Shown in pieces: positions 22,377 through 32,458 of a stretch of 64,000 nt of DNA. The DNA comes from Mixophyes australis. Its lineage: Eukaryota > Chordata > Amphibia > Anura > Limnodynastidae. The stretch covers positions 44,607,824 through 44,671,823 of the forward strand of contig JAVHZZ010000009.1 of the NCBI GenBank assembly GCA_036250195.1, written 5' to 3'. The position numbers and the translations under genes are program-made. The notes under the pieces are model-generated. The model was not told where the DNA came from and did no database searches. It was given only the letters and a program-made list of their open reading frames with translations. The first letter of the stretch is position 1. Each line of letters opens with the position of its first letter.

Positions 22377-22424
<48 letters not shown>

Positions 22425-23663
22425 AATATACACACAGTATGTGTACATTACACCAACAGGGACTGCACTGACATTGTATTCAAATACATATACTTTAATA
22501 TGGAGTTGGTCCCCCTTTTGCAGCGATAGCAGCATCCACTCTTCTTGGAACGCTTTCCACAAGATGTTGGAGTGTTTCTGTGAGAATATGTGCTCATCCA
22601 TTCTGTAGAATGTTTATGAGGTCAGGCACTGATGTTGGACGAGAAGGTCTGGCTTGCAATCCGCGTTCCAGTTCATCCCAAAGGTGTTCGATGGGATTAA
22701 GATCAGGGCTCTGTGCTGGTCAGTCAAGTTCTTCCACATCGAACTCATCAAACCATGTCTTTACAGTCCTTGCTTTGTGCACTGAGGCACAGTCATGTTG
22801 CAATAGAAAAGGGCCTTCCCCAAACATTTGCCACAAAGTTGGAAGCATAGCATTGTCCAAAATGACTTGGTATGCTGAGGCATCAAGATTTCCCTTCACT
22901 GGCGATCAGTGGCCTAGCCAAACGCTGAAAAGCAGCCCCATGCCATTATCCCACCTCCACCAAACTTCACAGTTGGCATAATGCAGTCAGGCAGGTAATG
23001 TTCTCCCGGCTTGAGCCAAACCCAGACTCACCCATCTGACTGCCAAATAAAGAAGCGTGATTCGTCACTAAACAGAACACGTTTCCACTGCTTCACAGTC
23101 TAGTGTTAGTCTGCTTTACTACACTCCATCCGACGCTTGGCATTGGTCTTGGTGATGTGAGACTTGCATGCAGCTGCTGGGCCACGAAAACCCATTCCAT
23201 TAAGCTCCTGCCGCACAGTTTTTCGGCTTACATTAATGACAGTGAAATTTTGGAACTCTTTAGCTCTGGAATCAGCAGAGCATTGGCAACTTTAATGCAC
23301 CAATGCGCCTTAGCAGTCAATGACCACGATCTGTGATTTTACGTGGTCTTCTGCTTTGTGGCTGAGTTGATGTTGTTCCTAAACAGTTCCACTTTTTAAG
23401 AATATCACTTCCAGTTGACCGTGGAATATCCAGCAAAGATGAAATTTCACGAACCGTCTTATTGCAAAGGTGTCATCCTATCACAGTATCACGCTTTAAG
23501 TTACCGAGCCTCCTCCGAACAACACATTTTGTATCACAAATGTTTGCAAATGGAGACTGCATGGCTAGGTGCTTGATTTTATACACCTCTGTCAACGGGT
23601 CTATTTGAAACACTTCAATTCAATAATTAACAGGTGTGGCCAACTACTTTTGTCCATATAGTG
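22377..23663 (-). pseudogene. Tc1-like transposon, transposase pseudogene
   Basis: The right end, reverse-complemented, reads CACTATATGGACAAAAGTA and the left end begins CACTATAT before dissolving into a TA microsatellite, so the two ends match only in the first bases. On the - strand decayed Tc1 transposase is readable: LLQHDCASVHKA (second catalytic Asp region), then WFDEFDVEELD, a TGA where Trp is expected, and AQSPDLNPIEH (the third catalytic residue, Glu). The opening helix-turn-helix region (near 23560-23300) is also decayed. It matches the DD34E transposase family, but stops and frameshifts inactivate it. Confidence 0.88.
22379..22418. repeat. (TA)n microsatellite in the Tc1 left end
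   Basis: A run of about 40 bp of TA directly follows CAC TATA of the terminal repeat, and probably expanded from the TATA in it. Confidence 0.95.
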
Positions 23664-23668
23664 TGTAT

Positions 23669-23706
23669 CTATCTGTATCTATCTATCTATCTATCTATCT
23701 ATCTCT
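23669..23706. repeat. (ATCT)n microsatellite
   Basis: Tetranucleotide run of about eight units just outside the Tc1 right end. Confidence 0.93.
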
Positions 23707-23983
23707 AATAGCTTCATATGTTTTTATGTTTTTACAATATTAATTACACTTATTGGTACTTTTTGTTTTATTGTAATAATATAATAATAATAAATTTATA
23801 TATATGGATATGCGATTATTTTTAGAAAGGTCTGCATTATCCTGTAACTACAGATATGTATATTTTAACCTGTAAATTATCAGCTATATTGAGAAGAGAG
23901 TCCCTATTTAACAACTATCCAGCTGATGTCCTTAACATTTCATTGGACTAAAACAGTATTTAAACACACTGTCCGATATCTGG

Positions 23984-24032
23984 CACACCCTCTGATGAAG
24001 TCATAATCTATGACGAAATGCATTGGGTCAAC
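23984..24032 (+). ncRNA. Hammerhead-ribozyme-like motif
   Basis: CTGATGA is followed by a stem AGTCATA/TATGAC and then GAAA, the conserved hammerhead core order. The next bases ATGCAT are a palindrome that can serve as stem III between two copies. CACCC upstream and GGGT downstream can form stem I. Activity is not shown. Penelope-like elements are known to carry such motifs, and the downstream 300 bp looks repetitive. Confidence 0.6.
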
Positions 24033-24439
24033 AGCAAGGAACGGTTAGCCACCTCCTCAGACGTTGCGGGATTCCCTAACCGCAAAACAGAGTCATGGTT
24101 GGCAAGCAGTGTAACACCATCACTCCACATGGTAGAAAGGGCTTCTACCCCTGGTGTAAGGATGCTTAAAGATACTTTTCAAGGAACCCCATTATATTTT
24201 AAATGGAGTGAGGAGGAACACTATAGGATCGAATACTGATCGTTCAAAGAACATCTTAGAACCTCCAATCGGCTCTCCATTCATGTGAGAAATAAGGCAT
24301 TATAAAGACATTGATATATATTTCCCACACAGGAAACTGTTGCAAGAGAATATTGGTTTATTGGTTTAAATGTTTTTTATGGCCATACATGTGTGAAACT
24401 ACTAAGATATTATGTGTGATGCAACCTTAACTATCCAAA

Positions 24440-24796
24440 ATGATTTATAGTAAACTCACCTCTTTCAAAAGCTTTGGAATACCCTGTCCTATCCCTATTC
24501 TATGCCCCCTCCCCCCCCTAGCTCCGCCTTTCTCTTGCTTACTTTATGGCTCCCTCTTGTGCCTGTTTGTTCACCCTCCCTTAGGATGTGAGCTCGTATG
24601 AGCCCCTCTCCCCTCCTGTCTCCATACCTGTTCTTCTGCTCCGTCTTTACCCATATGTCTGCCCGAGGATTCTGAAGTACTGGTAATTTGTGTTTATTGT
24701 TCTGTACTATGTCACCCTGTATGGTCTACTGTTTGTACTGTGTACAGCGCTGCGGAAACCTTGTGGCACCTAACAAATAAATGATAATAATAATAA
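24440..24796 (+). mobile_element. L2 LINE 3' UTR and tail
   Basis: C-rich sequence is followed by GGATGTGAGCTCGTATGAGC, then TGTACAGCGCTGCGGAAACC and AAATAAATGATAATAATAAT. This matches the 3' end of the L2 at 44270-44395. Coding sequence is lost apart from a short FKSFGIP-like stretch at the left. Confidence 0.78.
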
Positions 24797-25031
24797 TCCT
24801 AACATTTCATTTTTGGCATACTGTTTATCTGGGGGATTCAGGCTTTATCTCCCTAAATAGGATAGTGACTGCATCCAATTACTCCTACCCCCATCCCCAG
24901 GGATTTTTATTAATTACACTTGTGTTTAAAGATAATGGGAAGTGTATTTAAAAAATAGACAATGGTAACAATATGTGATTTAAAGCTTATGATAATATCT
25001 CATTTAAAAAAATAATAATTATGCTCAACAG

Positions 25032-25287
25032 GCACGATGACATCTTTGATCAAAGTAGAAGATTGCGCATCTGAGTCTGTAAAACGGATGCGTGTAGCAG
25101 ATTTATATGATTATGAAGATGAAGGTTACTATTATGAATCTACAATATTGGGTTTGGAAGATAAGGATGATGATGTATCAAATATTCAAATACGATCCCA
25201 TGGCAAACGTAAACCTGTCACATGGATACACTATGTTGCGGCTATGGAAGTAGAGTGGGACTATGAACAAGAAAGAAGTGGAAAAAG
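25032..25287 (+). CDS. F8: Coagulation factor VIII, exon equivalent to human exon 8 (a1 acidic linker, thrombin site, start of A2)
   Basis: This exon encodes the linker between the A1 and A2 domains of factor VIII. Its first two bases complete a Gly codon with the last base of the exon at 6509. It then reads through KVEDC, a Tyr/Asp/Glu-rich stretch (YDYEDEGYYYES), then NIQIRS, KRKPVTWIHYVAA and WDYE. The acidic tyrosine-rich stretch corresponds to the sulphated a1 region, and IQIR-S to the activating thrombin cleavage site (Arg372 in human mature numbering). WIHYVAA opens the A2 domain. The acceptor is CTCAACAG and the donor is AAAAG|GTGAGT. The exon is 256 bp, two codons shorter than the 262 bp I recall for human. 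Factor V lacks this IQIRS-type linker, so F8 is the better call. The frame is open with no lesion. Confidence 0.93.
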
Positions 25288-25399
25288 GTGAGTAGCATAC
25301 ATGCAAAAATGAACATTTACATTCAAACGACAGTATATGTAACCATACCACTGCAAACAGAGTAAAGACTTTTGGGTAATGCCTTTTAAATTATAAGGA

Positions 25400-26675
25400 G
25401 TATTAAATTGTCGCAAGTTTTTTTTTTCCCCGCAGCGTTTAATAACAAAGAAATCACTCGCTGGTTTTTAACTGGAATAGCGACCGTTTTTAGTTAACGC
25501 AGTGCGAAAACTTGTGCAATTCAATTGAAAAAGAGGGAACGTTTTAACGCAGTCATGTATAACACAAAAAAAAGGATTTGCATACATTTTCATACATAAT
25601 ATTGTATTACACATTGATAATATCTACTGTAACAAAGAGACGCATTTAGCTGGCAATATGCAGAGAAAGCATGGAAGTAGATTAAAACATTTGTGCAGTA
25701 ATGCACCTAGATGGATGATTTATGTCTGACAAACAATAGTTTAAAGTTTGGTTAACTTACATGGTTTGAAATGTTTCTCCTCAGAGAAAATAGACAGGGT
25801 GTGTCTGTCTTTGTGAAAACAGAAGCACTGATGAGAGTTTCCTCTTAAAAGGAAGGTGGGTGTGTCACCTGACCATCAAGCTAAGGCTGGGGGAGGAGTA
25901 TCAGGTATAAAAGCTTGTTTGTATCATTTGTTCAGTGAGACCAATGCTGGGGAAGCTGGCTGGTCTTGAGAGAGCTGGTCTATGTCTAGCTAGCGTTTAA
26001 GGTCTCCAGAATTGCTGTGAAATCTGTACGGTGTCAAAACATTTACCATTCTGACAATAAAACTACATAAAAAGGAAGAAGTTGTTTGCGTGTGTTTCAG
26101 CAGTAGCGGGCTCTTGCCACACTACATTACAGTACTTTGTTCAGCATATTTTTTTATTGAACTATTTTTTAACAAAGACTCATCTATACATGTCAAAACA
26201 CATTAGTACATACAAATTTGTACCAAAAACATACATAAATATAATTAATTAGTGATTTCAATTTTTTTTTTATTTCATTATGTTTTCACAAGAAAATCAT
26301 CAACTTTTTCATGTTAGGCATTAGTGATAAACATAGTTTAACTTTTTTCACATTATTACATAATTTAAACAGTTTTCGAAGGTTGTTTTATTTTTATCAC
26401 ACCCAAAAGAGGTGCGAGATAAAGCAGCATATTTGCCTGTTTAACGCGCCGCGTTAAAACACAATTGAATAGTTTTTAACGTGGCTGCCTCTAGCACACC
26501 CTATACTTTCAATAGACCTTCTACTGGACCGCGAGAGGACCGTTTCATGAAAAAAATGAAGCGTTAAAAATGGAATTGAATCGCGGGTAAAGTTAACTCG
26601 CTAGAAAATGATAAAAAAACAATGTTAAAATGACTCAACGCGGTCTACAAAAAAATCTTGCGGACAAATTAATAC
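25400..26675. mobile_element. Inverted-repeat element with GTATTAATTTGTC ends, split by a solo LTR
   Basis: Left GTATTAAATTGTCGCAAG and the reverse complement of the right end (GTATTAATTTGTCCGCAAG) match apart from one base change and one inserted base, and a T-run follows in both. Subterminal words such as GTTTTAACGC recur on both sides. There is no ORF. A retroviral-type solo LTR (25628-26121) lies inside. The superfamily is unknown, and no clear target duplication was found. Confidence 0.55.
25628..26121 (+). mobile_element. Solo LTR, retroviral type (494 bp, CTAC duplication)
   Basis: It begins TGTAACAAAGAG and ends TTGCCACA, flanked by CTAC on both sides (25624-25627 and 26122-26125). 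GTATAAAAGC near 25907 is a good TATA box and AATAAAAC near 26060 a poly(A) signal, which sets the + orientation. The terminal words match the LTR at 12645. No internal viral gene is present. Confidence 0.75.
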
Positions 26676-28087
26676 CCACCTAAGCGTGAAATCTGGAAAT
26701 TAAAATATTATATAGAAAGTTTAATACCTCTAGTAGAAGGAGGTGATACAAATGGCCTGCCCCTCCCTCTTTTAATGAGAGCCAGCCATGCACTTAAAAG
26801 CTCAGGGATGACGATGCTGCAAATTGTCCTGCAAATTGAATTAATGAACAAGTTTGATTACAGTATTTGCATCTATTTCATCCTTATAGTCCCTTTGAAA
26901 TGAACAATGGTTTACCTGCCCATTATACAAATAAGCTTTACTGTGTTTCACTAGGCTGGTTGTCTGTGTAAGAATAAAATTATGCAACAGCGATTGCACA
27001 AATTCACACTGCGCATGCCCACAAAGAGAAGACACGCATATGCACCAATGCAGACTTGAGAGTTTCTGGAACTTGCATCTCCTTATGACTGTAGAGCCGA
27101 AATCGGGGAGGGAAGGGGTTTTTATTTAGTTATTTAAACCCATTTTGCAGTCAACTCTATATCAGGCCCAAAATCAGTAAAACAGATTTAGGGGTAAATG
27201 TATTAAAGAGCGCTTTTTACAACTCGACGATATTCGGCGAGTTCGACAGCTAAAACAGCAATGTGTTTAAAGGCAAATCTTGCCTTTAAACACATTTGAT
27301 GGTTTAAATTTAACTGTCAAACTCGCAGAATATCGGCAAGTTGTATAAAGCTTTGTTTAATACGTTTACCCCTTAGAATCTCATTGACTCCTTTATCATA
27401 TTGTGCCCTAGCTTTGAGACATTTATGAGTAATCTGTTGAAATCTGTGCTGTTAGAAGTATTGACTATATTCTTCTGGGCATTAACTTTTGTAACAGACT
27501 GTTGTTTTATATTGAGTACATTTATCCAGTCCAATATTATTGTATAGATATCTTGGTCATCTCTCTTAAAATTATTTATGAGCATTTTTGCTATATTTAT
27601 TCTCAGTTTAGCTTTAACATTTGACAGGCTATGATATGGCGTGATGTAACATGTCACAATCCCTAGAAAACTGTGTGAACTCAGCACGGATAAACTCAGG
27701 TCTGTTACTGCTAATAAAGGAAAGATTCCACAGTGACTGAATTGTGCGTTACAGCATCAGCCTCCCATAAGTCTGGATAGTGTACCATAATTTGGTAATC
27801 TTGACCTTGTAGTGAGAATATATTACAAGGCAAGGAAGCTATTTTGAGGTTTCTTTGGTTCTGCAACTATTCATTGTATGCACTATTTTTATAGCTTAAT
27901 GTATTTCTGAATATGAAAATGCCAGCATCAGTTGTTCATAAACTCAAAAGTCAGCTTAATATTTCACAATTATGGAGTGATAAAATGCTGCTTTGCAGCC
28001 TTTATACACCACTTAACAATGTCAATCTATGCAGAACTACAGCTGATTTAGCTGATACTGCACAACATTTGGTATTATATTTTGGTT
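26676..28087. other. AT-rich intronic sequence around the palindromic MITE
   Basis: Apart from the MITE at 27191 no gene or repeat boundary was recognised. Confidence 0.45.
27191..27372. mobile_element. Palindromic MITE with GGGGTAAATGTAT ends, TTA duplication
   Basis: The 182-bp element folds on itself almost completely: GGGGTAAATGTATTAAA pairs with TTTAATACGTTTACCCC, and AAAGGCAAATCTTGCCTTT forms the centre. TTA lies on both sides. The ends match the large element at 16156 and the MITE at 55844. A TTA duplication is compatible with the PIF/Harbinger superfamily. Confidence 0.8.
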
Positions 28088-28324
28088 ATTTATAGTAGGG
28101 ATGAGCGCACTCGGATTTATGAAATCCGAGCCCACCCGAACGTTGCGGATCCGAGTCGGATCCGAGACAGATCCGGGTATTGGCGCCAAATTCAAAAGTG
28201 AAACTGAGGCTCTGACTCATAATCCCGTTGTCGGATCTCGCGATACTCGGATCCTATAAATTCCCCGCTAGTCGCCGCCATCTTCACTCGGGCATTGATC
28301 AGGGTAGAGGGAGGGTGTGTTAGG

Positions 28325-28500
28325 TGGTCCTCTGTGCTGTTTAGTTCTGTGCTGTTTAGTTCTGTGCTGTTTAGTTCTGTGCTGTTTAGTTCTGTGCTGT
28401 TTAGTTCTGTGCTGTTTAGTTCTGTGCTGTTTAGTTCTGTGCTGTTTAGTGCTGTGCTGTTTAGTGCTGTGCTGTTTAGTGCTGTGCTGTGCTGTGCTGT
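28325..28500 (+). repeat. 15-bp minisatellite in the hAT leader
   Basis: About ten copies of GTGCTGTTTAGTTCT occur, grading into GTGCTGTTTAGTGCT and then GTGCT pentamers. The 'SSVLF' and 'LVLCC' ORFs through it are artefacts. Confidence 0.95.
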
Positions 28501-28504
28501 GCTG

Positions 28505-29445
28505 TGTTCTGCAGTATCAGTCCAGTGGTGCTGTGTGCTGTGCTCTGTCCTTCTGAGGTCAGTGGTGCTGCTGGGTCCTGTGCTGTGTCCTGTTCAGTCC
28601 AGTGGTGCTGTGTCCTGTGCTCTGTGCTTCTAAGGGCATAGTTATTTCCCCAATATTCCCCTGTGTTTAAAAAAATAAAAAAAAGTTTTTTTAAAAAATA
28701 CCAAAAACTACTTTAATTTTTTTTAATTACCACAAAATTTGCACAACCAATCCTGCAGTATAAGCCCATTGGTACTGCAATATTACCAAGTTCACACATT
28801 CAGCAGTAAAAGTCCAGTGGTACTGCAATATTACAAAGTTTACACATTCTGCAGTATCAGTCCAGTGGTGCTGTGTCCTGTGCTCTGTCCTGCTGAGTTC
28901 CGTAGTGCTGCTGGGTCCTGTGCCGTGTCCTGTTCAGTCCAGTGGTGCTGTGTCCTGTGCTCTGTGCTTCTAAGGGCATAGTTATTTCCCCATTATTCCC
29001 AAGTTTTTAAAAAATAAAAAAAAAGTAAAAAAAAATAAAAATTTTTTTTTTAAAAAAAAATATATAATAATTATAACCAAATTTGCAAAACCAATCCAGC
29101 AGTATAAGTCCATTGGTACTGCAATATTACCAAGTTCACACATTCTGCAGTATCAGTCCAGTGGTGCTGTGTCCTGTGCTCTGTCCTGCTGAGTTCCGTA
29201 GTGCTGCTGGGTCCTGTGCCGTGTCCTGTTCAGTCCAGTGGTGCTGTGTCCTGTGCTCTGTGCTTCTAAGGGCATAGTTATTTCCCCACTATTCCCAAGT
29301 TTTTTAAAAATAAAAAAAAGTAAAAAAAAATAAAAAATTTAAAAAAAAAAAAAAATATAATAATTATAACCAAATTTGCAAAATCAATCCAGCAATATAA
29401 GTCCATTGGTACTGCAATATTACCAAGTTCACACATTCTGCAGTA
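28505..29445 (+). repeat. Triplicated 300-345-bp leader unit of the hAT element
   Basis: Three tandem copies start with GCAGTATCAGTCCAGTGGTG near 28510, 28851 and 29146 (the last reduced). Each contains GTGCTGTGTCCTGTGCTCTG, GGGCATAGTTATTTCCCC and an A/T homopolymer-rich stretch. All lie upstream of the transposase ATG. They may be promoter or leader repeats. Confidence 0.85.
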
Positions 29446-29461
29446 TCTTGTGCTACATATA

Positions 29462-32458
29462 ATGGAGAGCAAAAATTTGGAGGATAAAGTAGGGAAAGAT
29501 CAAGACCCACTTCCTCCTAATGCTGAAGCTGCTGCCACTAGTCATGACATAGACGATGAAATGCCATCAACGTCGTCTTCCAAGCCCGATGCCCAATCTC
29601 GTAGTACCGGGCATGTAAAATCCAAAAAGCCCAAGTTAAGAAAAAGTAGCAAAAAGAGAAACTTTAAATCATCTGAGGAGAAACGTAAAGTTGCCAATAT
29701 GCCATTTACGACACGGAGTGGCAAGGAACGGCTTAGGCCCTGGCCCGTGTTCATGACTAGTGGTTCAGCTTCACCCACGGATCTTAGCCCTCCTCCTCCT
29801 CCCCCCCCCTACAAAAAATTGAAGAGAGTTATGCTGTCAGCAACAAAACAGCAAACAACTCTGCCTTCTAAAGAGAAATTATCACAAATCCCCAAGGCGA
29901 GTCCAAGGGTGTTGGTGGTTGTCAAGCCTGACCTTCCCATCACTGTACGGGAAGAGGTGGCTCGGGAGGAGGCTATTGATGATGTAGCTGGCGCTGTGGA
30001 GGAACTTGATGATGAGGATGGTGATGTGGTTATTGTAAATGAGGCACCAGGGGGGGAAACAGCTGATGTCCATGGGATGAAAAAGCCCATCGTCATGCCT
30101 GGTCAGAAGACCAAAAAATGCACCTCTTCGGTCTGGAGTTATTTTTATCCAAATCCAGACAACCAATGTATGGCCATATGTAGCTTATGTAAAGCTCAAA
30201 TAAGCAGGGGTAAGGATCTTGCCCACCTAGGAACATCCTCCCTTATACGTCACCTGAATAACCTTCATAGTTCAGTGGTTAGTTCAGGAACTGGGGCTAG
30301 GACCCTCATCGGTACAGGGACACCTAAATCCCGTGGTCCAGTTGGATACACACCAGCAACACCCTCCTCGTCAACTTCCTCCACAATCTCCATCAGATTC
30401 AGTCCTGCAGCCCAAGTCAGCAGCCAGACTGAGTCCTCCTCAATACGGGATTCATCCGAGGAATCCTGCAGCGGTACGCCTACTACTGCCACTGCTGCTG
30501 TTGCTGCTGTTAGTCGGTCATCTTCCCAGAGGGGAAGTCGTAAGACCGCTAAGTCTTTCACAAAACAATTGACCGTCCAACAGTCGTTTGCCATGACCAC
30601 AAAATACGATAGTAGTCACCCTATTGCAAAGCGTATAACTGCGGCTGTAACTGCAATGTTGGTGTTAGACGTGCGCCCGGTGTCCGCCATCAGTGGAGTG
30701 GGATTTAGAGGGTTGATGGAGGTATTGTGTCCCCGGTACCAAATCCCCTCGAGATTCCACTTCACTAGGCAGGCGATACCAAAAATGTACAGAGAAGTAC
30801 GATCAAGTGTCCTCAGTGCTCTTAAAAATGCGGTTGTACCCACTGTCCACTTAACCACGGACATGTGGACAAGTGGTTCTGGGCAAACGAAGGACTATAT
30901 GACTGTGACAGCCCACTGGGTAGATGCATCCCCTTCCGCAGCAACAGCAACAGCTGCATCAGTAGCAGCATCTACAAAATGGCTGCTCATGCAAAGGCAG
31001 GCAACATTGTGCATTACAGGCTTTAATAAGAGGCACAACGCTGACAACATATTAGAGAAAATGAGGGAAATTATCTCCCAGTGGCTTACCCCACTTAGAC
31101 TCTCATGGGGATTTGTGGTGTCAGACAATGCCAGTAACATTGTGCGGGCATTAAATATGGGCAATTTCCAGCACGTCCCATGTTTTGCCCACACCATTAA
31201 TTTGGTGGTGCAGCATTACCTCAAGAGTGACAGGGGTGTGCAGGAGATGCTTGCGGTGGCGCGCAAAATTGCTGGACACTTTCGGCATTCAGCCAGTGCC
31301 TACCGCAGACTAGAGGCACATCAAAAAAGCATGAACCTGCCCTGCCATCACCTCAAACAAGAGGTTGTGACGCGCTGGAACTCCACCCTCTATATGCTGC
31401 AGAGGATGGAGGAGCAGCAAAAGGCCATTCAGGCCTACACAGCCACCTACGACATAGGCAAAGGAGTGGGGATGCGCCTCAGTCAAGCGCAGTGGAGACT
31501 GATTTCCGTGTTGTGCAAGGTTCTGCAGCCATTTGAACTTGCCACACGAGAAGTCAGTTCCGACACTGCCAGCTTGAGTCAGGTCATTCCCCTGATCAGG
31601 CTGTTGCAGAAGCAGCTGGAGAAAGTGAGGGAGGAGCTGGTAAGCCATTGCGATTACACCAAGCATGTAGCTCTTGTGGATGTAGCCCTTCGTACGCTTT
31701 GCCAGGATCCGAGGGTGGTCACTCTTTTAAAGTCAGAGGAATACATTCTGGCCACCGTGCTCGATCCTCGGTTTAAAGCGTATATTGTGTCTCTGTTTCC
31801 GGCGGACACAAGTCTACAGCGGTGCAAAGACCTGCTGGTCAGGAGATTGTCCTCTGAAGAGGACCGTGACATGCCAACAGCTCCACCCTCATTTTCTTCC
31901 ACATCTATGGCTGCGAGGAAAAAGCTCAGTTTTCCCAAAAGAGGCGCTGGCGGGGATGCTGATAACATCTGGTCCGGACTGAAGGACCTGCCAACCATTG
32001 CAGACATGTCTACTGTCGCTGCATTGGATGCTGTCACAATAGAAAAAATTGTGGATGATTACTTTGCTGACACCATCCAAGTAGACATGTCAGACAGTCC
32101 ATATTGTTACTGGCAGGAAAAAAAGGCAGTTTGGAAGCCCCTGTACAAACTGGCTCTATTTTACCTGAGTTGTCCCCCCTCCAGTGTGTACTCGGAAAGA
32201 GTTTTTAGTGCAGCGGGGAACCTGGTCAGTGAGCGGCGAAGGAGGTTGCTTCCTCATAACGTTGAAAAAATGATGTTTATAAAAATGAATAATCAATTCC
32301 TCAATGAAGTACAGCACTGCCCTCCAGATAGTACAGAGGGACCTGTGGTTGTGGAGTCCAGCGGGGACGAATTGATAATGTGTGATGAGGAGGAAGTACA
32401 CACTGTAGGGGGAGAGGAATCAGAGGTTGAGGATGAGGACGACATCTTGCCTCAGTAG
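29462..32458 (+). CDS. hAT transposase with BED zinc finger (ZBED-like), intact
   Basis: The protein of 998 residues would bind the transposon ends and catalyse cut-and-paste transposition in the nucleus. ATG at 29462 is chosen for its good context (A at -3, G at +4); the in-frame GTG upstream is not a eukaryotic start. An N-terminal charged, Ser/Pro-rich region leads to a BED finger at about 218-270 (ICSLCK, RHLNNLH). The RNase H-like catalytic fold follows: first Asp in TTDMWTSG (467), second in VVSDNASN (555), FAHTIN after it, TRWNSTL at about 640, and the Glu in SSVYSERVFSAAGNL (912) within the hAT C-terminal dimerisation region. The end is acidic. The usual length is 600-700, and the extra length is mostly N-terminal. 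No stop or frameshift interrupts it, so it may be functional. A domesticated ZBED gene is less likely because the terminal repeats are present. Confidence 0.95.
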   Translation: MESKNLEDKVGKDQDPLPPNAEAAATSHDIDDEMPSTSSSKPDAQSRSTGHVKSKKPKLRKSSKKRNFKSSEEKRKVANMPFTTRSGKERLRPWPVFMTSGSASPTDLSPPPPPPPYKKLKRVMLSATKQQTTLPSKEKLSQIPKASPRVLVVVKPDLPITVREEVAREEAIDDVAGAVEELDDEDGDVVIVNEAPGGETADVHGMKKPIVMPGQKTKKCTSSVWSYFYPNPDNQCMAICSLCKAQISRGKDLAHLGTSSLIRHLNNLHSSVVSSGTGARTLIGTGTPKSRGPVGYTPATPSSSTSSTISIRFSPAAQVSSQTESSSIRDSSEESCSGTPTTATAAVAAVSRSSSQRGSRKTAKSFTKQLTVQQSFAMTTKYDSSHPIAKRITAAVTAMLVLDVRPVSAISGVGFRGLMEVLCPRYQIPSRFHFTRQAIPKMYREVRSSVLSALKNAVVPTVHLTTDMWTSGSGQTKDYMTVTAHWVDASPSAATATAASVAASTKWLLMQRQATLCITGFNKRHNADNILEKMREIISQWLTPLRLSWGFVVSDNASNIVRALNMGNFQHVPCFAHTINLVVQHYLKSDRGVQEMLAVARKIAGHFRHSASAYRRLEAHQKSMNLPCHHLKQEVVTRWNSTLYMLQRMEEQQKAIQAYTATYDIGKGVGMRLSQAQWRLISVLCKVLQPFELATREVSSDTASLSQVIPLIRLLQKQLEKVREELVSHCDYTKHVALVDVALRTLCQDPRVVTLLKSEEYILATVLDPRFKAYIVSLFPADTSLQRCKDLLVRRLSSEEDRDMPTAPPSFSSTSMAARKKLSFPKRGAGGDADNIWSGLKDLPTIADMSTVAALDAVTIEKIVDDYFADTIQVDMSDSPYCYWQEKKAVWKPLYKLALFYLSCPPSSVYSERVFSAAGNLVSERRRRLLPHNVEKMMFIKMNNQFLNEVQHCPPDSTEGPVVVESSGDELIMCDEEEVHTVGGEESEVEDEDDILPQ

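Larger units (their letters stand above)
6510..25031 (+). other. F8: F8 intron between the two exons (intron 7 equivalent)
   Basis: The interval runs from donor GTATCT to acceptor CTCAACAG, 18,522 bp. It is filled with nested transposons: L2, V-SINE, hAT MITE, Gypsy, Tc1 and retroviral-type solo LTRs. No additional exon was recognised. Sequence after 25287 is the following intron and remains open at the window end. Sequence before 6288 is the preceding intron. Confidence 0.85.

Noticed and set aside
28295..28633. 112-codon 'SSVLF' repeat ORF
   Set aside because: It is an artefact of the 15-bp repeat in the hAT leader.
29450..29461. Upstream GTG start for the hAT transposase
   Set aside because: Eukaryotic initiation at ATG 29462 with A at -3 and G at +4 is far more likely.
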